Positions 34,415 to 46,440 are shown, counted from the stretch's first letter. The stretch is 64,000 nucleotides of DNA from Hemibagrus wyckioides (GCF_019097595.1 NC_080718.1:1-64000); one strand, 5' to 3'. The notes: generated by a model from the letters alone, not told the origin. Translations and numbers: made by a program.

Positions 34415-35257
34415 TCCTCCAAATGTAACGATGGTCATTATGGCCAAACAGTTCAATATTAGTTTCATCAGATCACAGGACATTTCTCCAAAAATTAAGG
34501 TCTTTGTCCCTGTGTCCATTTGCAAACTGTAATCTGGCTTTTTTATGTTGTTTTTGAAGTAATGGCTTCTTCCTTGTTGAGTGGTCTTTCAGCCCATGTC
34601 GGTACAGGACTCGTTTCACTGTGGATAATGACACTTTCTTCCCAGCTTCAGCCAGTATCTTCACAAGGTGTTTTGTTTTTGTTCTGTGGTTGATGCACAC
34701 ATTTCGCACCAAAGCAGGTTCATCTCTGGGACACAGAACCCATCTCCTTCCTGAGTGGTACAATGGCTGGACATTCCCATGGTGTTTATATTTGCATATA
34801 ATTGTTGAACAGATGAATGTGGCACTTTCAGGCATCTGGAAATTGTACCCAAGGATGAAATCTTGGCTGATTTCTTGTGATTTTCCCATGGGGTCACACA
34901 AGGAAGTGTTTGAGGTGTGCCTTAAAATACATCCACAGATGTGCCTCCAATTAACTCAAATGTTGTCAATTGACCTATCAAAAGCTTCCATGACATCAGC
35001 ATCTTGGCTTTCCCAAATTGTTTAAAGGCATAGTAATCTTTGTGTATGTAAACTTCTGACTTTGAAGAAAGTAATAATAAAAATTCTCTACAAAATTCTC
35101 TCTCTTATTATCCTGGCATTCAGCAAATAGAAATAATTTTGGTAATCCCAACTGACCTAAAACGGGAAAGGTTTAGTCTGATTTAATGTCAGACAGTGAG
35201 AAAAAATTATTATGTGTCTTTTTATATAGTGTATGTAAACTTCTGGTTTCAATGGTA
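34227..35257 (-). mobile_element. Tc1-like transposon with long IR/DR ends, transposase C-terminal half deleted
   Basis: Inverted ends of about 200 bases, starting 'tacagatgaaaccag' on the left and ending 'ctggtttcaatggta' on the right and flanked by TA. An inner direct repeat of the terminal motif at about 35041-35063 gives the IR/DR layout of Sleeping Beauty-type elements. On the minus strand, 34901-34473 encodes the paired-like DNA-binding half (ALVRNVCINHRTKTKHL, LSTVKRVLYRHGLK) up to FWRNVL. SDETNIELFGHN follows out of frame to about 34400. The last two catalytic residues are deleted, and the break is bridged by a (GA)n tract (34379-34408). Confidence 0.8.
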
Positions 35258-35261
35258 AGTA

Positions 35262-35712
35262 CCTGGGTGTTCATCTCAACTATAAACTGGACTGGACAGA
35301 CAATTCCACTGCACTTTACAACAAAGGTCAGAGCAGATGGTACCTGCTGAGAAGACTCAGTTCCTTTGTAGTGCAGTGGGCAGTCCTCAAGATCTTTTTT
35401 GACTCTGTGGTAGTATCTGTCATTTTTATGTTTCTTTTTCAGCTGGGGCAGTGGCAATTCTGCTGCAGACAGGAAGAGACTGGATAAAATTATAAAGATA
35501 GCTCTTTCATAGGATGCAGTCTCGACCCAGTGCAGGTGGAGGGAGAAAGGAGGATGATGGTCAGGTTCTGGAAGACTCTGATGACCCTGGGCAGCTCCTG
35601 TAGTGGTAGGCTACTTCACCCCAAGTGTTTGAGAGAGCGGTACTGTAGGTCTTTCCTCCCTGCTGCTGTGAGACTGTACAACCAGCACTGCTCCCAGTAG
35701 CCCCTTCCACAA
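35262..35712 (+). mobile_element. LINE reverse-transcriptase C-terminal fragment (unit 2)
   Basis: Duplicate of 17940-18420. The translation shows YLGVHLNYKLDWTDNSTAL, RWYLLRRLSSFVVQWA and KIFFDSVVVSVIF, then decays. It contains no catalytic motif. Confidence 0.6.
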
Positions 35713-35844
35713 ACTGGACAATACATTTGGGGATTTCTACTATATCATATGAGAATTGTGCAATAACAAGATTAATTTTTACACAAGATACTTTATCTTG
35801 ATATTTTCTCTATTTTATAATCAGATTACAATTTATTATCATCA

Positions 35845-35901
<57 letters not shown>

Positions 35902-36330
35902 AATAATTAATATAATTATTATTAATAATTATTAATAACTGAAGAAGATAAATTACTGAAATTGTATGAATGAATAGAATTATAATGAATTATTATTATT
36001 GTTATAACTTTATTACAAAATACAGTGGTAAAAAGAAAGTATAGACAAGAAATTTGCTTGATAACAGAAAACGTTTACAAAAATTGCCCCAGATTACTTG
36101 ATGTCATTTCATCGATTCTCCAGCAGATGGCGCAAAGGGATTGTTGGATTTGTTTTACAATTTCTCTGACAGTTAGTGACATGCATTTATGAGTACTGTG
36201 TTCATATTTACAAAGCTCTTCACACAGTTAGAGCAACAACGGTCTATAATAAAGTGTATGTGTTAACAATAAGAACAATACAATAATAGTAATTACTTTA
36301 TTATTATTATAATTAATAACGATAACAAAC

Positions 36331-36395
<65 letters not shown>

Positions 36396-36396
36396 T

Positions 36397-36429
<33 letters not shown>

Positions 36430-36432
36430 TGC
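35845..36432. repeat. AT-rich spacer with (ATT)n, (AAT)n and (ATC)n tracts before copy D
   Basis: (ATT)n at 35847-35895, (AAT)n at 36326-36394 and (ATC)n at 36397-36428. These are longer than the matching tracts in front of copy B. Confidence 0.85.
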
Positions 36433-36498
36433 GTGACCCCAATCCGCATCTCAGGTATTCCCACGTTGGGTCTCGAGCCGCGTGAATCTGTGCATTTT

Positions 36499-36630
36499 AG
36501 ACGTCACGTGCGCATGCGTATTCGCTTCTTTGAATAGTTTGTGTTTAAACTGTCTCCATGGTGATAACGCGTCACATCGAGCAGTTTAAAATCATAACTT
36601 GGCATTTGCTCCTTGGATACAGACAAACAT
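36499..36630 (+). promoter_or_regulatory. Putative promoter of copy D
   Basis: Carries 'gacgtcacgtg' (36500-36510), 'tgcgcatgcg' (36509-36518, a better NRF1 match than in copy B) and 'gtctccatggtgataac' (36550-36566). The motifs are conserved in sequence and spacing with copy B. Confidence 0.45.
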
Positions 36631-36692
36631 CTGCTCTACAAAAACTCATCTCTTCATCTGAACAGCGCACAACTGAACATCGGAACAACTTC

Positions 36693-36768
36693 ATCAACAC
36701 CACGAACAGCGACTCCCGACGAAGGACTTCATCAACACCACGAACAGCGACTCCCGACGAAGGACTTC
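36693..36768 (+). repeat. 38-base tandem duplication in the 5' UTR of copy D
   Basis: 'atcaacaccacgaacagcga' and the rest of a 38-base unit occur twice (36693-36730, 36731-36768) but once in copy B. Since 38 is not a multiple of three, it destroys the in-frame upstream extension that copy B has. This favours the MDFRVML start. Confidence 0.9.
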
Positions 36769-36778
36769 TGACTCTGCG

Positions 36779-39262
36779 ATGGATTTCCGTGTAATGCTGC
36801 AAGACCTGAAGAGCTTGACCCTGGGTGAGATCGCCTGTGCTGCGGGTCTGGTCACTCTCTCCTCCGGTGTGAGTTACTTCATTTCCCGCAGCCTCCGGGG
36901 AAAAAGATCTCCTCAAGGTAGGAAGAGCTTTATCCTACCACGTGACTTTAATGTCTCACTGATTTTACAATAAATCCAGTTGAAGTTACAGTTACAGTCT
37001 AATGTTATGTAGCTCACAAGCGACCTCATCTGTTGCCGCGAATTAGCCTCATGCTAGTTATCGTGCTAGCGAACTTGGCTACTGGTTTAAATCACACAAT
37101 AAAATCATTAAGCTTGGTTTAAGAATTTATTTCATTTCCACAGTGAAATATTTCCTCCATCAGAAGGTCACTTAACAACCCTGAGTACTGGTTTTACACT
37201 AAATCATGATTAGACTAGTGATTATCCAGTTAGCGCCCTAAAGGACTTGATTACAGATGTATGTTAGCTAGCTAGCGCATTTCGCTAATCATTTCATGTA
37301 CACAATATCATATTGAGTATAAAGCTTGCTGAAGTCGGGTGAAGGTGTAAATAATTATACAGTATAATATTTAGATAGATTTTGGATGATGGACAGGGAC
37401 AGGAGGTTTTTGAGACTTTAATCAGTCACATGTACAGTGAATTTACACAAGCTGAATACTAATGCTGATATTTGTCTGTTTATTCACGAGTGAACTAGCT
37501 AACAAACTCACAATATTATTAACTTTTCTGCATTAAAAGGAAAGTTTTTTACTTCTCCCTTTCTCTCTGTTGTTCAGACATGTGTTCATTTAAGATTAGT
37601 ACATAAAATGTGTTTTTAAATAGAAAAATCCTCATTTCCGGGTGTGGAAAACACAGGTTTAACTACACTGTTAGTAAGCCTGGATAATTAACTTGGTAGC
37701 ATCATTAAGATAAATAATTTATTCATTAGATCACAAATAAAAATGAGTGGAAGGTTAAAAAAGTATTTTAAATTAATGCTTGGCTATAAATTATAGCATA
37801 TATTTAATGGTTAGCTAGTGCACTTGAAAACATGTCTACCCATTTTGAAATCTCATCACAATACAACTCATAAACTTGACTATTGGTTTATATGTACGAT
37901 AGAAAATATTAGTTGTAACTGAAGTTATAATTATGAATCACATACATATAAAACTAATTTATTACAGCTCCTGTGAAAACCCCGAGAGAAACACCAAGGG
38001 CTCCTTCTGTCATGGTTGTTGAGCCGATCTCTCTGCTGCATCCCACCATACGCCGCCATGTACCTACAGCTGCTGTTCTGGTAACCAAACCTTTCATTTA
38101 CTTACTAAAAGCAATCTCTGAATTTTCCAAGCAGCAGAATGTTCAGTGTGTTAGTATGAAACTGCTATGATAAAAAGCCCTTATGATCTTCATGCTTTAT
38201 TTTTCACAGTTTCTCAGGACTGGTGAGCTGTACAGCGTCTGCCGAAGTGTTCCCTCCCACATTGCAGACTCCTCCCTCTCACATGTAATCACAGTATTCA
38301 TTACTCTGATGAAGAGATTTGATATTAATGATTTTTAGAAGAGCATATATCTTGAGTTTCATCTTCCCGTTATTTGCAGGAATTCTCTTATTTTGCCCAC
38401 ACTGAGGATGGTTTCACTGGCATTCAGGTAAGGGATTATTTATTGTGGCATTGCAAAATTGTGTTAATTGCAGTGACTAATTGTGTTTGTGTGTGTTAAG
38501 GATGTTCGGCCAAACCTTCAGCTGCTGCCGTATGAACATCAACATGATCCATCCAATACCTTTCTGGTAAACAAACCTTTACTCAAGCTGTTTTTACTGT
38601 AAGGAAAGTGACAGAATGTTTGATGTGTTATTATGAAACACAAACACACACATCACACACACACACACACACATCACACAAACACACACATCTCCTTCTT
38701 TACAAGTTCTCATTTTTTGTTTTTGTTTTTTTTTGTATTTCTAGTCAGTGAACACTATTCGATCCTTCATCAGGAGGATAAGGGGTCCTGAAACTCAGCT
38801 CTGCTGGGTTCTATACAGATTTTTAATGAACGACTTAACACCTGAGTCGGTAAGAGTCTTATCAGTGGATTAAAAAGAGATGCTAGAATTGTATTTTGAG
38901 AACACAGTCTATTTCATTGCATTTTCTTTTCTCATATTTTAACCCTGGCATTAACAGAGCTTGTCGTCTTTCTTTCCTAAAGTTAATGGGAGGATACTTG
39001 GACCACCTACTGGAGTTCATCAACATGTGGGATGCAGACGAGGAGGAGCCTGAAGCAGAGAACTACTTGACAGAGCTTATTGTAAGTGTTGAATATCTTC
39101 TGACCCCACGATACACAAATTCTCACCATTGTATCTCTAAGACAGTGACATAATACTGGATTTGTGTGTGTGTGTGTAATTTGTTGATAGGGTCAGCTTA
39201 CAGGCCTTATAGATGTATTCTACGCTCAGCCACAGTTACGGATCTCCTCCAGCAGCACGTAG
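36779..39262 (+). CDS. Copy D: unknown 8-exon protein, 238 residues, paralogue of copy B
   Basis: The exons are 36779-36917, 37968-38080, 38210-38284, 38380-38427, 38501-38566, 38745-38849, 38983-39081 and 39191-39262. Boundaries and phases are identical to copy B, and the frame is open throughout. Exon 1, with the membrane-anchor-like segment at residues about 15-35, is identical to copy B. Seven residues differ: Q to P in exon 2, S to G in exon 3, T to M in exon 6, H to N and L to I in exon 7, and R to Q and G to R in exon 8. I count three silent changes and a TAA-to-TAG stop change. As with B, the family is not recognised. Intact splice sites in both copies argue that both can make protein, while the high share of amino-acid changes hints at weak or altered constraint. 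Confidence 0.8.
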
Positions 39263-39676
39263 AGAAGATGATGAAGACTTTGGAGAGACTCTGAGCAATG
39301 TCCTTCCCTTACCCCCACACCTCCCCATTTCCCACCATACACACACACAAAAACAATTTTTTTCACTAGTTAATTCCCTTTCAATACTTTTTTACATTTC
39401 ATATTTTGTCCCTACATTGCTCAAGCTCTCCACAGGTAAGTATAAATTAATTTTGTAATATTTAAATTCTCACATTTTTAAATATTTTATATTGTTACTA
39501 ACATTATTAACCCTCCTATTTTCATCCTCCTATTAACCCCCCCAGCACCCCCTCCTCCCTCATCCCTCTATGTAGATCTTGAATAGAGTTTTTCTGTAAA
39601 TAGTTCAAAATCTGTAAATAGTTCAAAATCTGTAAATAGTTGTCTCTTTTATTATAGTGCTTATTTAGTTAACTTC

Positions 39677-39682
39677 AATAAA
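39677..39682 (+). promoter_or_regulatory. Candidate polyadenylation signal of copy D
   Basis: AATAAA about 415 bases after the stop codon, in the same context as in copy B. Confidence 0.4.
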
Positions 39683-39699
39683 ATATTTGAATTTCATCT

Positions 39700-40377
39700 A
39701 TTACAGCCTCCTTCCGATCATTTCTATGCATCAAAATCATTTCTATGCATCTTTTCAACACAAACACATGAAATTCATTTCTCACTAAAATACAAATTCT
39801 TTTTAAAGAGTGTCAGAAACTTTTAATCATTCACTACAATGTGAAATGAAAATGACAATAAAATACAGATAGCCTTCAAAAATCCTTCAAGACCCAACCT
39901 GTCAGGATTAAAGTCTGAAATTCTAATTGTAAAGGATCAAAAATCTGAGATGACACCATCTTACACATTTTAGTGGATTTGTTTACATGGAATAGTATTG
40001 ACAAATGCACAAGTTACTTCATTATAGTTGAACATCCTTAAATGAAGCCATAACTTTATTATTAATAAAGAAGAAATATGTTTCAATCAGCAATTTTTTA
40101 AGGTATTTACCCTAAACAATGCTTTATGTAAAAACAACAACTTAAAATCTTACTTAGATTAGACGATAAGCTGAGATGTACCTTTATCTGTACCTGTATC
40201 TGTATTTCCTTACCAATACCAAGAAATAGTGTAAAATTGTATAAGATAAAAAATAAACAATCAAATAAATCTGTGTGTACATATATAGCTATGTTTAGTT
40301 TTCCATAGTGCATCCAGATGCCATCTCTTCCCCAGATAATTGACTACCACTCACTTGGCATTGTACATGATGTAAAA
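39700..40377. other. 3' flank of copy D, no gene seen
   Basis: Nearly identical to the flank of copy B, with no coding signal. Confidence 0.5.
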
Positions 40378-40565
40378 GAAAACGATTCATCAGACCAGGC
40401 CTCCTTCTTCCACTGCTTCATGATCCAGTTCTGAAGCTCATACGTCCTCTGTAAGCACTTTATCCATTCTTGGACCACTTTTGCTAGGTAGTAACCACTG
40501 CATACCAGGAACACCCTACAAGACCTGCTGTTTTGGAGATGCTCTAACCCAGTCGTGTAGCACTT
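40378..40565 (-). mobile_element. Tc1-like remnant (unit 2 copy)
   Basis: Duplicate of 23055-23255, with slightly better preservation ('ttggaccacttttgctagg'). Confidence 0.5.
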
Positions 40566-41389
40566 TTTTGTGTTATGCTACTAGGTATGAAATAAATGAA
40601 AACATTATTAGTAAGGCTTATATAAACTTTTGAACTGGTTCATTTGTGTTAATTCAGTTTTTTATTGTATCTTGTGGACTATATGTAAACTTCTGTTATG
40701 TAAAAGCAGAGCTAAATAAAAATAATAATAAAATGCAATGTTTATGATCCCTTTTATTTATTTATTTGTTTGTTTGTTTGTTTGTTTGTTTACATTTTGC
40801 ATATTCAGGTAGTATCTAAAGTTATGATGTCAACTGCATTAGTGTTGGCAATTTTATAACCCTGTGTGTGTGTGGGGGGGGTTAATTTAATACTTTTCCT
40901 TTATTAGTAAAAATTATAGAAGGTTGTTTCTTGCCTTTACTTCTCCTGCTGTTGACCACACCCCCTTTTACTTACATTTACATGGCATGTGATGTCACAT
41001 TAATTGTGTTATAATTTATCACACAGTTTCACTGCTTAGACTTTCACTTCTTTATTTCTTTATTTTAATAAACAATTGTAAGTCTCTGTGTTTTAAACTC
41101 CAGCTGTTTTTAAATAGTCTACAGGGGTACAGATCATTCAGTAAAACCTTTGTTAAATTGCCTGCATATGTTACAAAGGCATACACACCATTTGATTTTT
41201 GACTCCTTATGCATCAGAAGCATCAACATATTTAAATGTACAGAAAAAGTTACAGAATTCAATTTTTGCCACACTGCAGTTTTGGAAACAGAAAACAATG
41301 TGATTCTACTTTCAGTATCTAATCAGTTCCTCCAGGATTTTGTGATTCACAAAAATCACAGAAATGAAAACAAGATCAAGCAAATTCAA

Positions 41390-41645
41390 TTCAGTTCAAT
41401 TTATTTGTATAACGCTTTTAACAATTCTCTCAAGGCAGCTTTACAGAAGTATAGAAACATAGATAAAATGTTAAAATTAAAAGAGTTACTATTATTTTAA
41501 GTTACTATTTATGTCTAAAATTTATCCCTAATGAGCAAGCCTGAGGTGATGGTGGTGAGGAAAAGATGATATGAGGAAGAAACCTTGAAAGGAACCAGGC
41601 TCAGAAGGGAAGCTCATCCTCATTTGGGTGATGATATTCAGAGGA
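41390..41645 (-). mobile_element. LINE 3'-end fragment (L2-type family 2)
   Basis: Contains 'caattcagttcaatttattt', 'gcagctttacagaag', 'gagcaagcctgaggtgatgg' and 'ggaagaaaccttgaaaggaac'. It is absent from the equivalent place in unit 1, so it was either inserted after the duplication or lost from unit 1. Confidence 0.65.
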
Positions 41646-43184
41646 GTTTGCCTTCTTTCAGTTTTGTCAGTGTTTCAATACCTGGCCCATTAATTAAGCT
41701 ACACAGAGATTGTCACAAATCATTGTTAAATCACATCTGTGATCATCCTTGTAACAATTCGATTGAAAATGATTTGATTATATATTGTATTGCTTAACTG
41801 TTATGAAACTGTATTTTCATGTAGTTTAGGATTCCCCCTGCACTTCCTGATGAAATACTTATGATAAATACACCTATGTATATACCACAATTTAATACCT
41901 CTAATCAGTTAAATATCATCACAAATAGATCTATTGGGTCCACAATATGTCTGGTCCATATGAAAGATGCTACCAATCACTTCTCTTAATCTGATAGCTA
42001 GTGTTTTAGACAACACCTTCAAATTTAGAGCACAGAGTGACACGGGTTGCCAGTTTTTATGTCTCTTAAGTCATCTTTCTTCAATAAAAGGATGATGACT
42101 GAGGGACTGAGTCAAGTGAGTCAAATTCACTCTCACTTTCCATTACTGAATCATCAGAGTTACTACAGATATCAGATTCAACTCCCATTTCATCATCCTG
42201 GTTTTCCTGGACCTGTCCATGTTTTCTGCTTTTTTTCCTTCGCCTTTTCCACTAGTTTTTCTCTTTAAAGTTGGTGTTTTAAGCAGGTTATCATCTTCTG
42301 TCATATCAATATCTCTTGAGTTTTCTACCTCTACAGCATCACCATTTGTTATCTCTTTTTTCTTCTTTTCTATTTCTTCCTCATTACTTTCTTTCGCACT
42401 CTTTTCTTGATCTTAAACCTCAATGCTAGATTTAACTCTTCACCTTTGTTGTTTAGAATCATATACACTTTTACAAACTGTGAGGTATGGGTTGTTCTGT
42501 GTGTCCTGTCCTGTGTTGGTGATTACTGTAGAGATTAGTTGATGTTCATCTGATTGTCCTCTAGATGGCAGTAGTACTAAACATACAAGTAGCAGAGACA
42601 TAAGAGTAAAAGGTTAGAATCAAGAAGTGATAGAGAAGCCTAAGCTCATGTTGAAGTTGAGTGCTATAGAAATAAAGAGGCTACACACCAGTTCGTACAC
42701 TTACTTTACACTTAGTGTTTATTCAACGAACACCACACTCAGTACTTCAGGTTGGTCCACTCCGTACTCCAGCCCAGGCTTTCCTGATGATCCAGCTACT
42801 ACCACCTGCAAGCAGTAATGGAGACCCTATAAAGCTGGGACAGAAGCCAGTACCAGCAGCTTCATTGCTCACTTCACATTTGGTGGTTGTGTTGTGTTTT
42901 TGCTTCTGTCAGTCCGGGTTTGATCCTTTCTTGCCTTGACTTTGAGTCTGTTCTATGCCCTGTTTTGGTTTTGTTTGCTTTATTTGTATATACTCTTGCC
43001 TGTGAATATAAATATTGCTATATTGCCTATATATCCAGTAGTAGGGGTGTGACTGCCATTTTTTTGGGAGTGTGGGTTTTTGTCTCTCTTATTCTTGGTA
43101 AGGGAGGTTAGGGAAAGTAATTGTCTTTTTCTTTGTTTCTTTTCTTTTGTGTATATATATATATATATAACCAACCCCGTGCCT
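41646..43184. other. Intergenic DNA between copies D and E, no confident gene
   Basis: From about 42025 it is nearly identical to 24000-25130 of unit 1, including the unassigned dispersed repeat (about 42545-42910). An (AT)n tract lies at 43152-43170. 41646-42024 is AT-rich DNA absent from unit 1. Confidence 0.4.
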
Positions 43185-43404
43185 TTTCTCATTCTGAGCA
43201 CTGACAGGTGAAGTGAATAACACTGATAATCTCCTCATCATAGCACCTGTTAGTGGGTGGGCCATATTAGGCAGCAAGTGAACATTTTGTTGTGGGGTGT
43301 GCTTGTGCGTTGCTTACCTGGGGAACACATGACACCAGGATGCATTATGGGAAGAACAACACAATATTAGTCAAGTGATCATAATGTTATGTCTAATCGG
43401 TGTA
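43185..43404 (+). mobile_element. Internally deleted Tc1-like remnant
   Basis: Three separated parts of the 62307-type element are fused: 'cactgacaggtgaagtga' to 'gaacattttgt', 'gcgttgcttacctggggaa' to 'atgggaagaac', and 'aacacaatattagtcaagtg' to 'cggtgta' at the end. The left terminal repeat is missing. Confidence 0.6.
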
Positions 43405-44955
43405 TGTTATCTACCTAGAGAACTTCACTAATCATTTAATTTACTCAGTATCATAGTGCAGGTAGTTAGCTTGATGAACTCAGTTTTAATAATTATACAG
43501 TAAAATATTTTTTATAGATTTGGGTGGTGGACAGGGCCAGGAGGTTTTAGAGAGTTTAATTAGGTCACGTACAGTGAATTTACCTAATCTGACTTTCTTC
43601 ACAAGTTAACTAATTATCAAACTCACTGGTTTACTAACTTTTAAGCATTAATAGGAAAGTTTGATATTGTGTAATTGAAGAGTCACAATTCTGAGTCACA
43701 GAAAAGTAATTTATTCTAGAGCCTCCAGGTATGTGTCAGTTAAATGGTAATATTTTAACTTGTAGGCCACTTTTGTGTGTGTGTGTGTGTGCATGTTAAG
43801 GTCATTGAGCCTATCCTGCAGCTTCTGCCCCCCGAACCTCACTACAAACCTTCAGCTGTCATTCTGGTAAACAAATTCATTTATTTACTAAAACCAATCA
43901 ATGGATTTTATAAGGTTGACCAGGTCCATCTCCCAGTCTGAGGTATTCTACAGTGCAGGAGCTGAGATACAAACACACAAACACCCTTCATTACAAGTTC
44001 TAATGTATAGTTTTGTTTCTCCATTTCTAGCCAGTGGACATTAGGAGAGACATCTTTGGAATGATGAGCTGTCCAGAGAGTCGGCTCTGCTGGTTTGAAA
44101 CCTCAGAGACACACTGCTTGACTCACGAGGTCAGTCTTTATTACACTGATGAAGAGAATAGACATTTTTGAATTGACATGATTTTTAGAAGAGCACTTTT
44201 GTGAAATATGGTAGTAGATATGGTAATTAGATGAGTTTCATCTAATTGTCATTTGCATGGATTCCCTTATAATAGCATAGATGAGGAGAGTTTCACTGGC
44301 ATTCAGGTAAGGGATTATTCATTATGGCATCACTTTTTTTAATTGCAGTGACTAATTGTGTTTGTGTGTTTTAAGTTTGTTGAGCCAAACATTCAGCTGC
44401 TGCCCACCGAACAACACCAAGACCCTTCATCTGTTTTTCTGGTAACCAAAGCTTTCCTTTATTTACTAAAGCTGATCAGTGGAATTTACAAGGTTGTTTT
44501 TACTGTAAGCAAAGTGACAGAATATTAGTATAAAACTGCTATGATGAGAAGCACTCAGTCTTCCTGCTCTACTTTACTCAGCCGCTCAATGCTGGTGAGC
44601 TGATCGGTGCTTACCATAATAATCAGTTCCTCTCTGGACACCTCCATCTCCCAGATGAAGGTATTCTACAGTGCAGCATCTGAGGTACAAACACACAAAC
44701 ACCTTTCTTTACACGTTCTAATGTTTAGTTTTGTTTCTCTGTTTCCAGTCAGTGAACATCAAGACCTACTTCTTGGGGATGATAAGGGGCTCACAGAAAA
44801 GTCAAAAGTCAAAGAAGCTTTATTGTCACTTCAACCATATATAGCAGATGCAGTACACAGTGAAGTGAAACAACGTTTCTCCTGGACCAGAGGTGCTACA
44901 CATAACACAGACAAAGTACAGTGATGCAGACAAACACAGAGCTATAACAAGGAGA
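43405..44955 (+). pseudogene. Copy E: decayed member of the gene family, truncated by a Tc1 element
   Basis: 43430-43720 resembles the end of intron 1 of copies B and D. The first exon after it is almost wholly deleted ('gagcctccaggtatgt' at 43720 against 46 bases in copy C), a loss bounded by short CCT repeats. Intact exons follow: about 43801-43866 (VIEPILQLLPPEPHYKP), 44031-44129 (PVDIRRDIFGMMSCPESRLC) and 44375-44441 (FVEPNIQLLPTEQHQDP). Next comes the exon broken by the retroelement tail. The copy stops at 44956, where a Tc1 element begins, so the last six or more exons of the C-type gene are missing. Confidence 0.65.
44795..44955 (-). mobile_element. Retroelement tail inserted in an exon of copy E
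   Basis: Same insertion as in copy C (28319-28470), after the same exon position. Confidence 0.7.
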
Positions 44956-46196
44956 TACACTATATTACCAAAAGTATTCGCTCACCCATCCAAATATTCA
45001 GAATCAGGTGTTCCAATCACTTCCATGGCCACAGGTGTATAAAATCAAGCACCTAGGCATGCAGACTGTTTTTACAAACATTTGTGAAAGAATGGGTCGC
45101 TCTCAGGAGCTCAGTGAATTCCAGCGTGGAACTGTGATAGGATGCCACCTGTGCAACAAATCCAGTCGTGAAATTTCCTCGCTCTTAAATATTCCACAGT
45201 CAACTGTCAGCTGTATTATAAGAACGTGGAAGTGTTTAGGAACGACAGCAACTCAGCCACAAAGTGGTAGGCCACGTAAACTGACGGAGCGGGGTCAGCG
45301 GATGCTGAGGCGCATAGTGCAAAGAGGTCACCAACTTTCTGCAGAGTCAATCGCTACAGACCTCCAAACTTCATGTGGCCTTCAGATTAGCTCAAGAACA
45401 GTGCACAGAGAGCTTCATGGAATGGGTTTCCATGGCCGATCAGCTGCATCCAAGCCATACATCACCAAGTGCAATGCAAAGTGTCGGATGCAGTGGTGTA
45501 AAGCACGCCGCCACTGGACTCTAGAGCAGTGGAGACGCGTTCTCTGGAGTGACGAATCGCGCTTCTCCATCTGGCAATCTGATGGACGAGTCTGGGTTTG
45601 GCGGTTGCCAGGAGAACAGTACTTGTCTGACTGCATTGTGCCAAGTGTAAGGTTTGGTGGAGGGGGGATTATGGTGTGGGGTTGTTTTTCAGGAGCTGGC
45701 CCCTTAGTTCCAGTGAAAGGAACTCTGAATGCTTCAGCATACCAAGACATTTTGGACAATTCCATGCTCCCAACTTTGTGGGAACAGTTTGGAGCTGGCC
45801 CCTTCCTCTTCCAACATGACTGTGCACCAGTGCACAAAGCAAGGTCCATAAAGACATGGATGACAGAGTCTGGTGTGGATGAACTTGACTGCACAGAGTC
45901 CTGACCTCAACCCGATAGAACACCTTTGGGATGAATTAGAGCGGAGACTGAGAGCCAGGCCTTCTCATCCAACATCACTTTGTGACCTCACAAATGCGCT
46001 TCTGGAAGAATGGTCAAAAATTCCCATAAACACACTCCTAAACCTTGTGGACAGCCTTCCCAGAAGAGTTGAAGCTGTTATAGCTGCAAAGGGTGGACCG
46101 ACGTCATATTGAACCCTATGGATTAGGAATGGGATGTCACTTAAGTTCATATGCGAGTCAAGGCAGGTGAGCGAATACTTTTGGCAATATAGTGTG
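44956..46196 (+). mobile_element. Tc1-like transposon, near-intact transposase with one frameshift
   Basis: Terminal inverted repeats 'cactatattaccaaaagta' and, at the far end, 'tacttttggcaatatagtg'. The transposase probably starts at ATG 45092 ([13 protein letters not shown]). Helix-turn-helix segments are [20 protein letters not shown] and a second one around RHQLS-type residues, then a GRPRK hinge. SDES, HDCAPVH and NPIEHLW give the DD34E triad. A 5-base loss near 45886 (compared with the other copy) shifts the frame just before [13 protein letters not shown], and the ending [11 protein letters not shown] is in the new frame to 46112. The element is inactive but younger-looking than the copy at 25743-26987. 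Confidence 0.9.
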
Positions 46197-46244
46197 TATT
46201 TGAATTTGAATTTGGACACCTGTGTAATGAATAATCAGATTCAC

Positions 46245-46440
46245 CTGTGGATGGATGGATGGATGGATAGATACTTTATTCATCCCAAAGGGAAATTTAC
46301 AGCTTCCAGCAGTATCCACAAGCACAGGTAATAAACAAAATAAGAAGGAATATAACAAAAAATACTGAAATACCCGAATTTAAAGGTACAAAAATATAAC
46401 AAAAAACACTGCATAAAAAGGCAGATTTTCATCCCTGTGA
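46245..46440 (-). mobile_element. LINE 3' tail with (GGAT)n/(GATA)n end
   Basis: 'ggatggatggatggatagat' is followed by 'actttattcatcccaaaggg' and 'ttccagcagtatccacaag', a common fish LINE 3' end in reverse orientation. Confidence 0.6.

Larger units (their letters stand above)
31668..44957. repeat. Large tandem duplication, unit 2 (copies D and E)
   Basis: Second unit of the duplication described for unit 1. It keeps the 2.9 kb lost from unit 1 (gag remainder, LTR, Tc1 element). It carries a different spacer between D and E, and ends precisely at a Tc1 insertion at 44956. Copy E stops there, whereas its partner C continues for 2 kb beyond the same point. Confidence 0.85.

Noticed and set aside
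36228..36464. Long minus-strand open frame of Met/Ile runs
   Set aside because: It is the translation of (AAT)n and (ATC)n microsatellites upstream of copy D.
45415..45894. 159-residue minus-strand open frame
   Set aside because: Antisense shadow of the Tc1 transposase on the plus strand.
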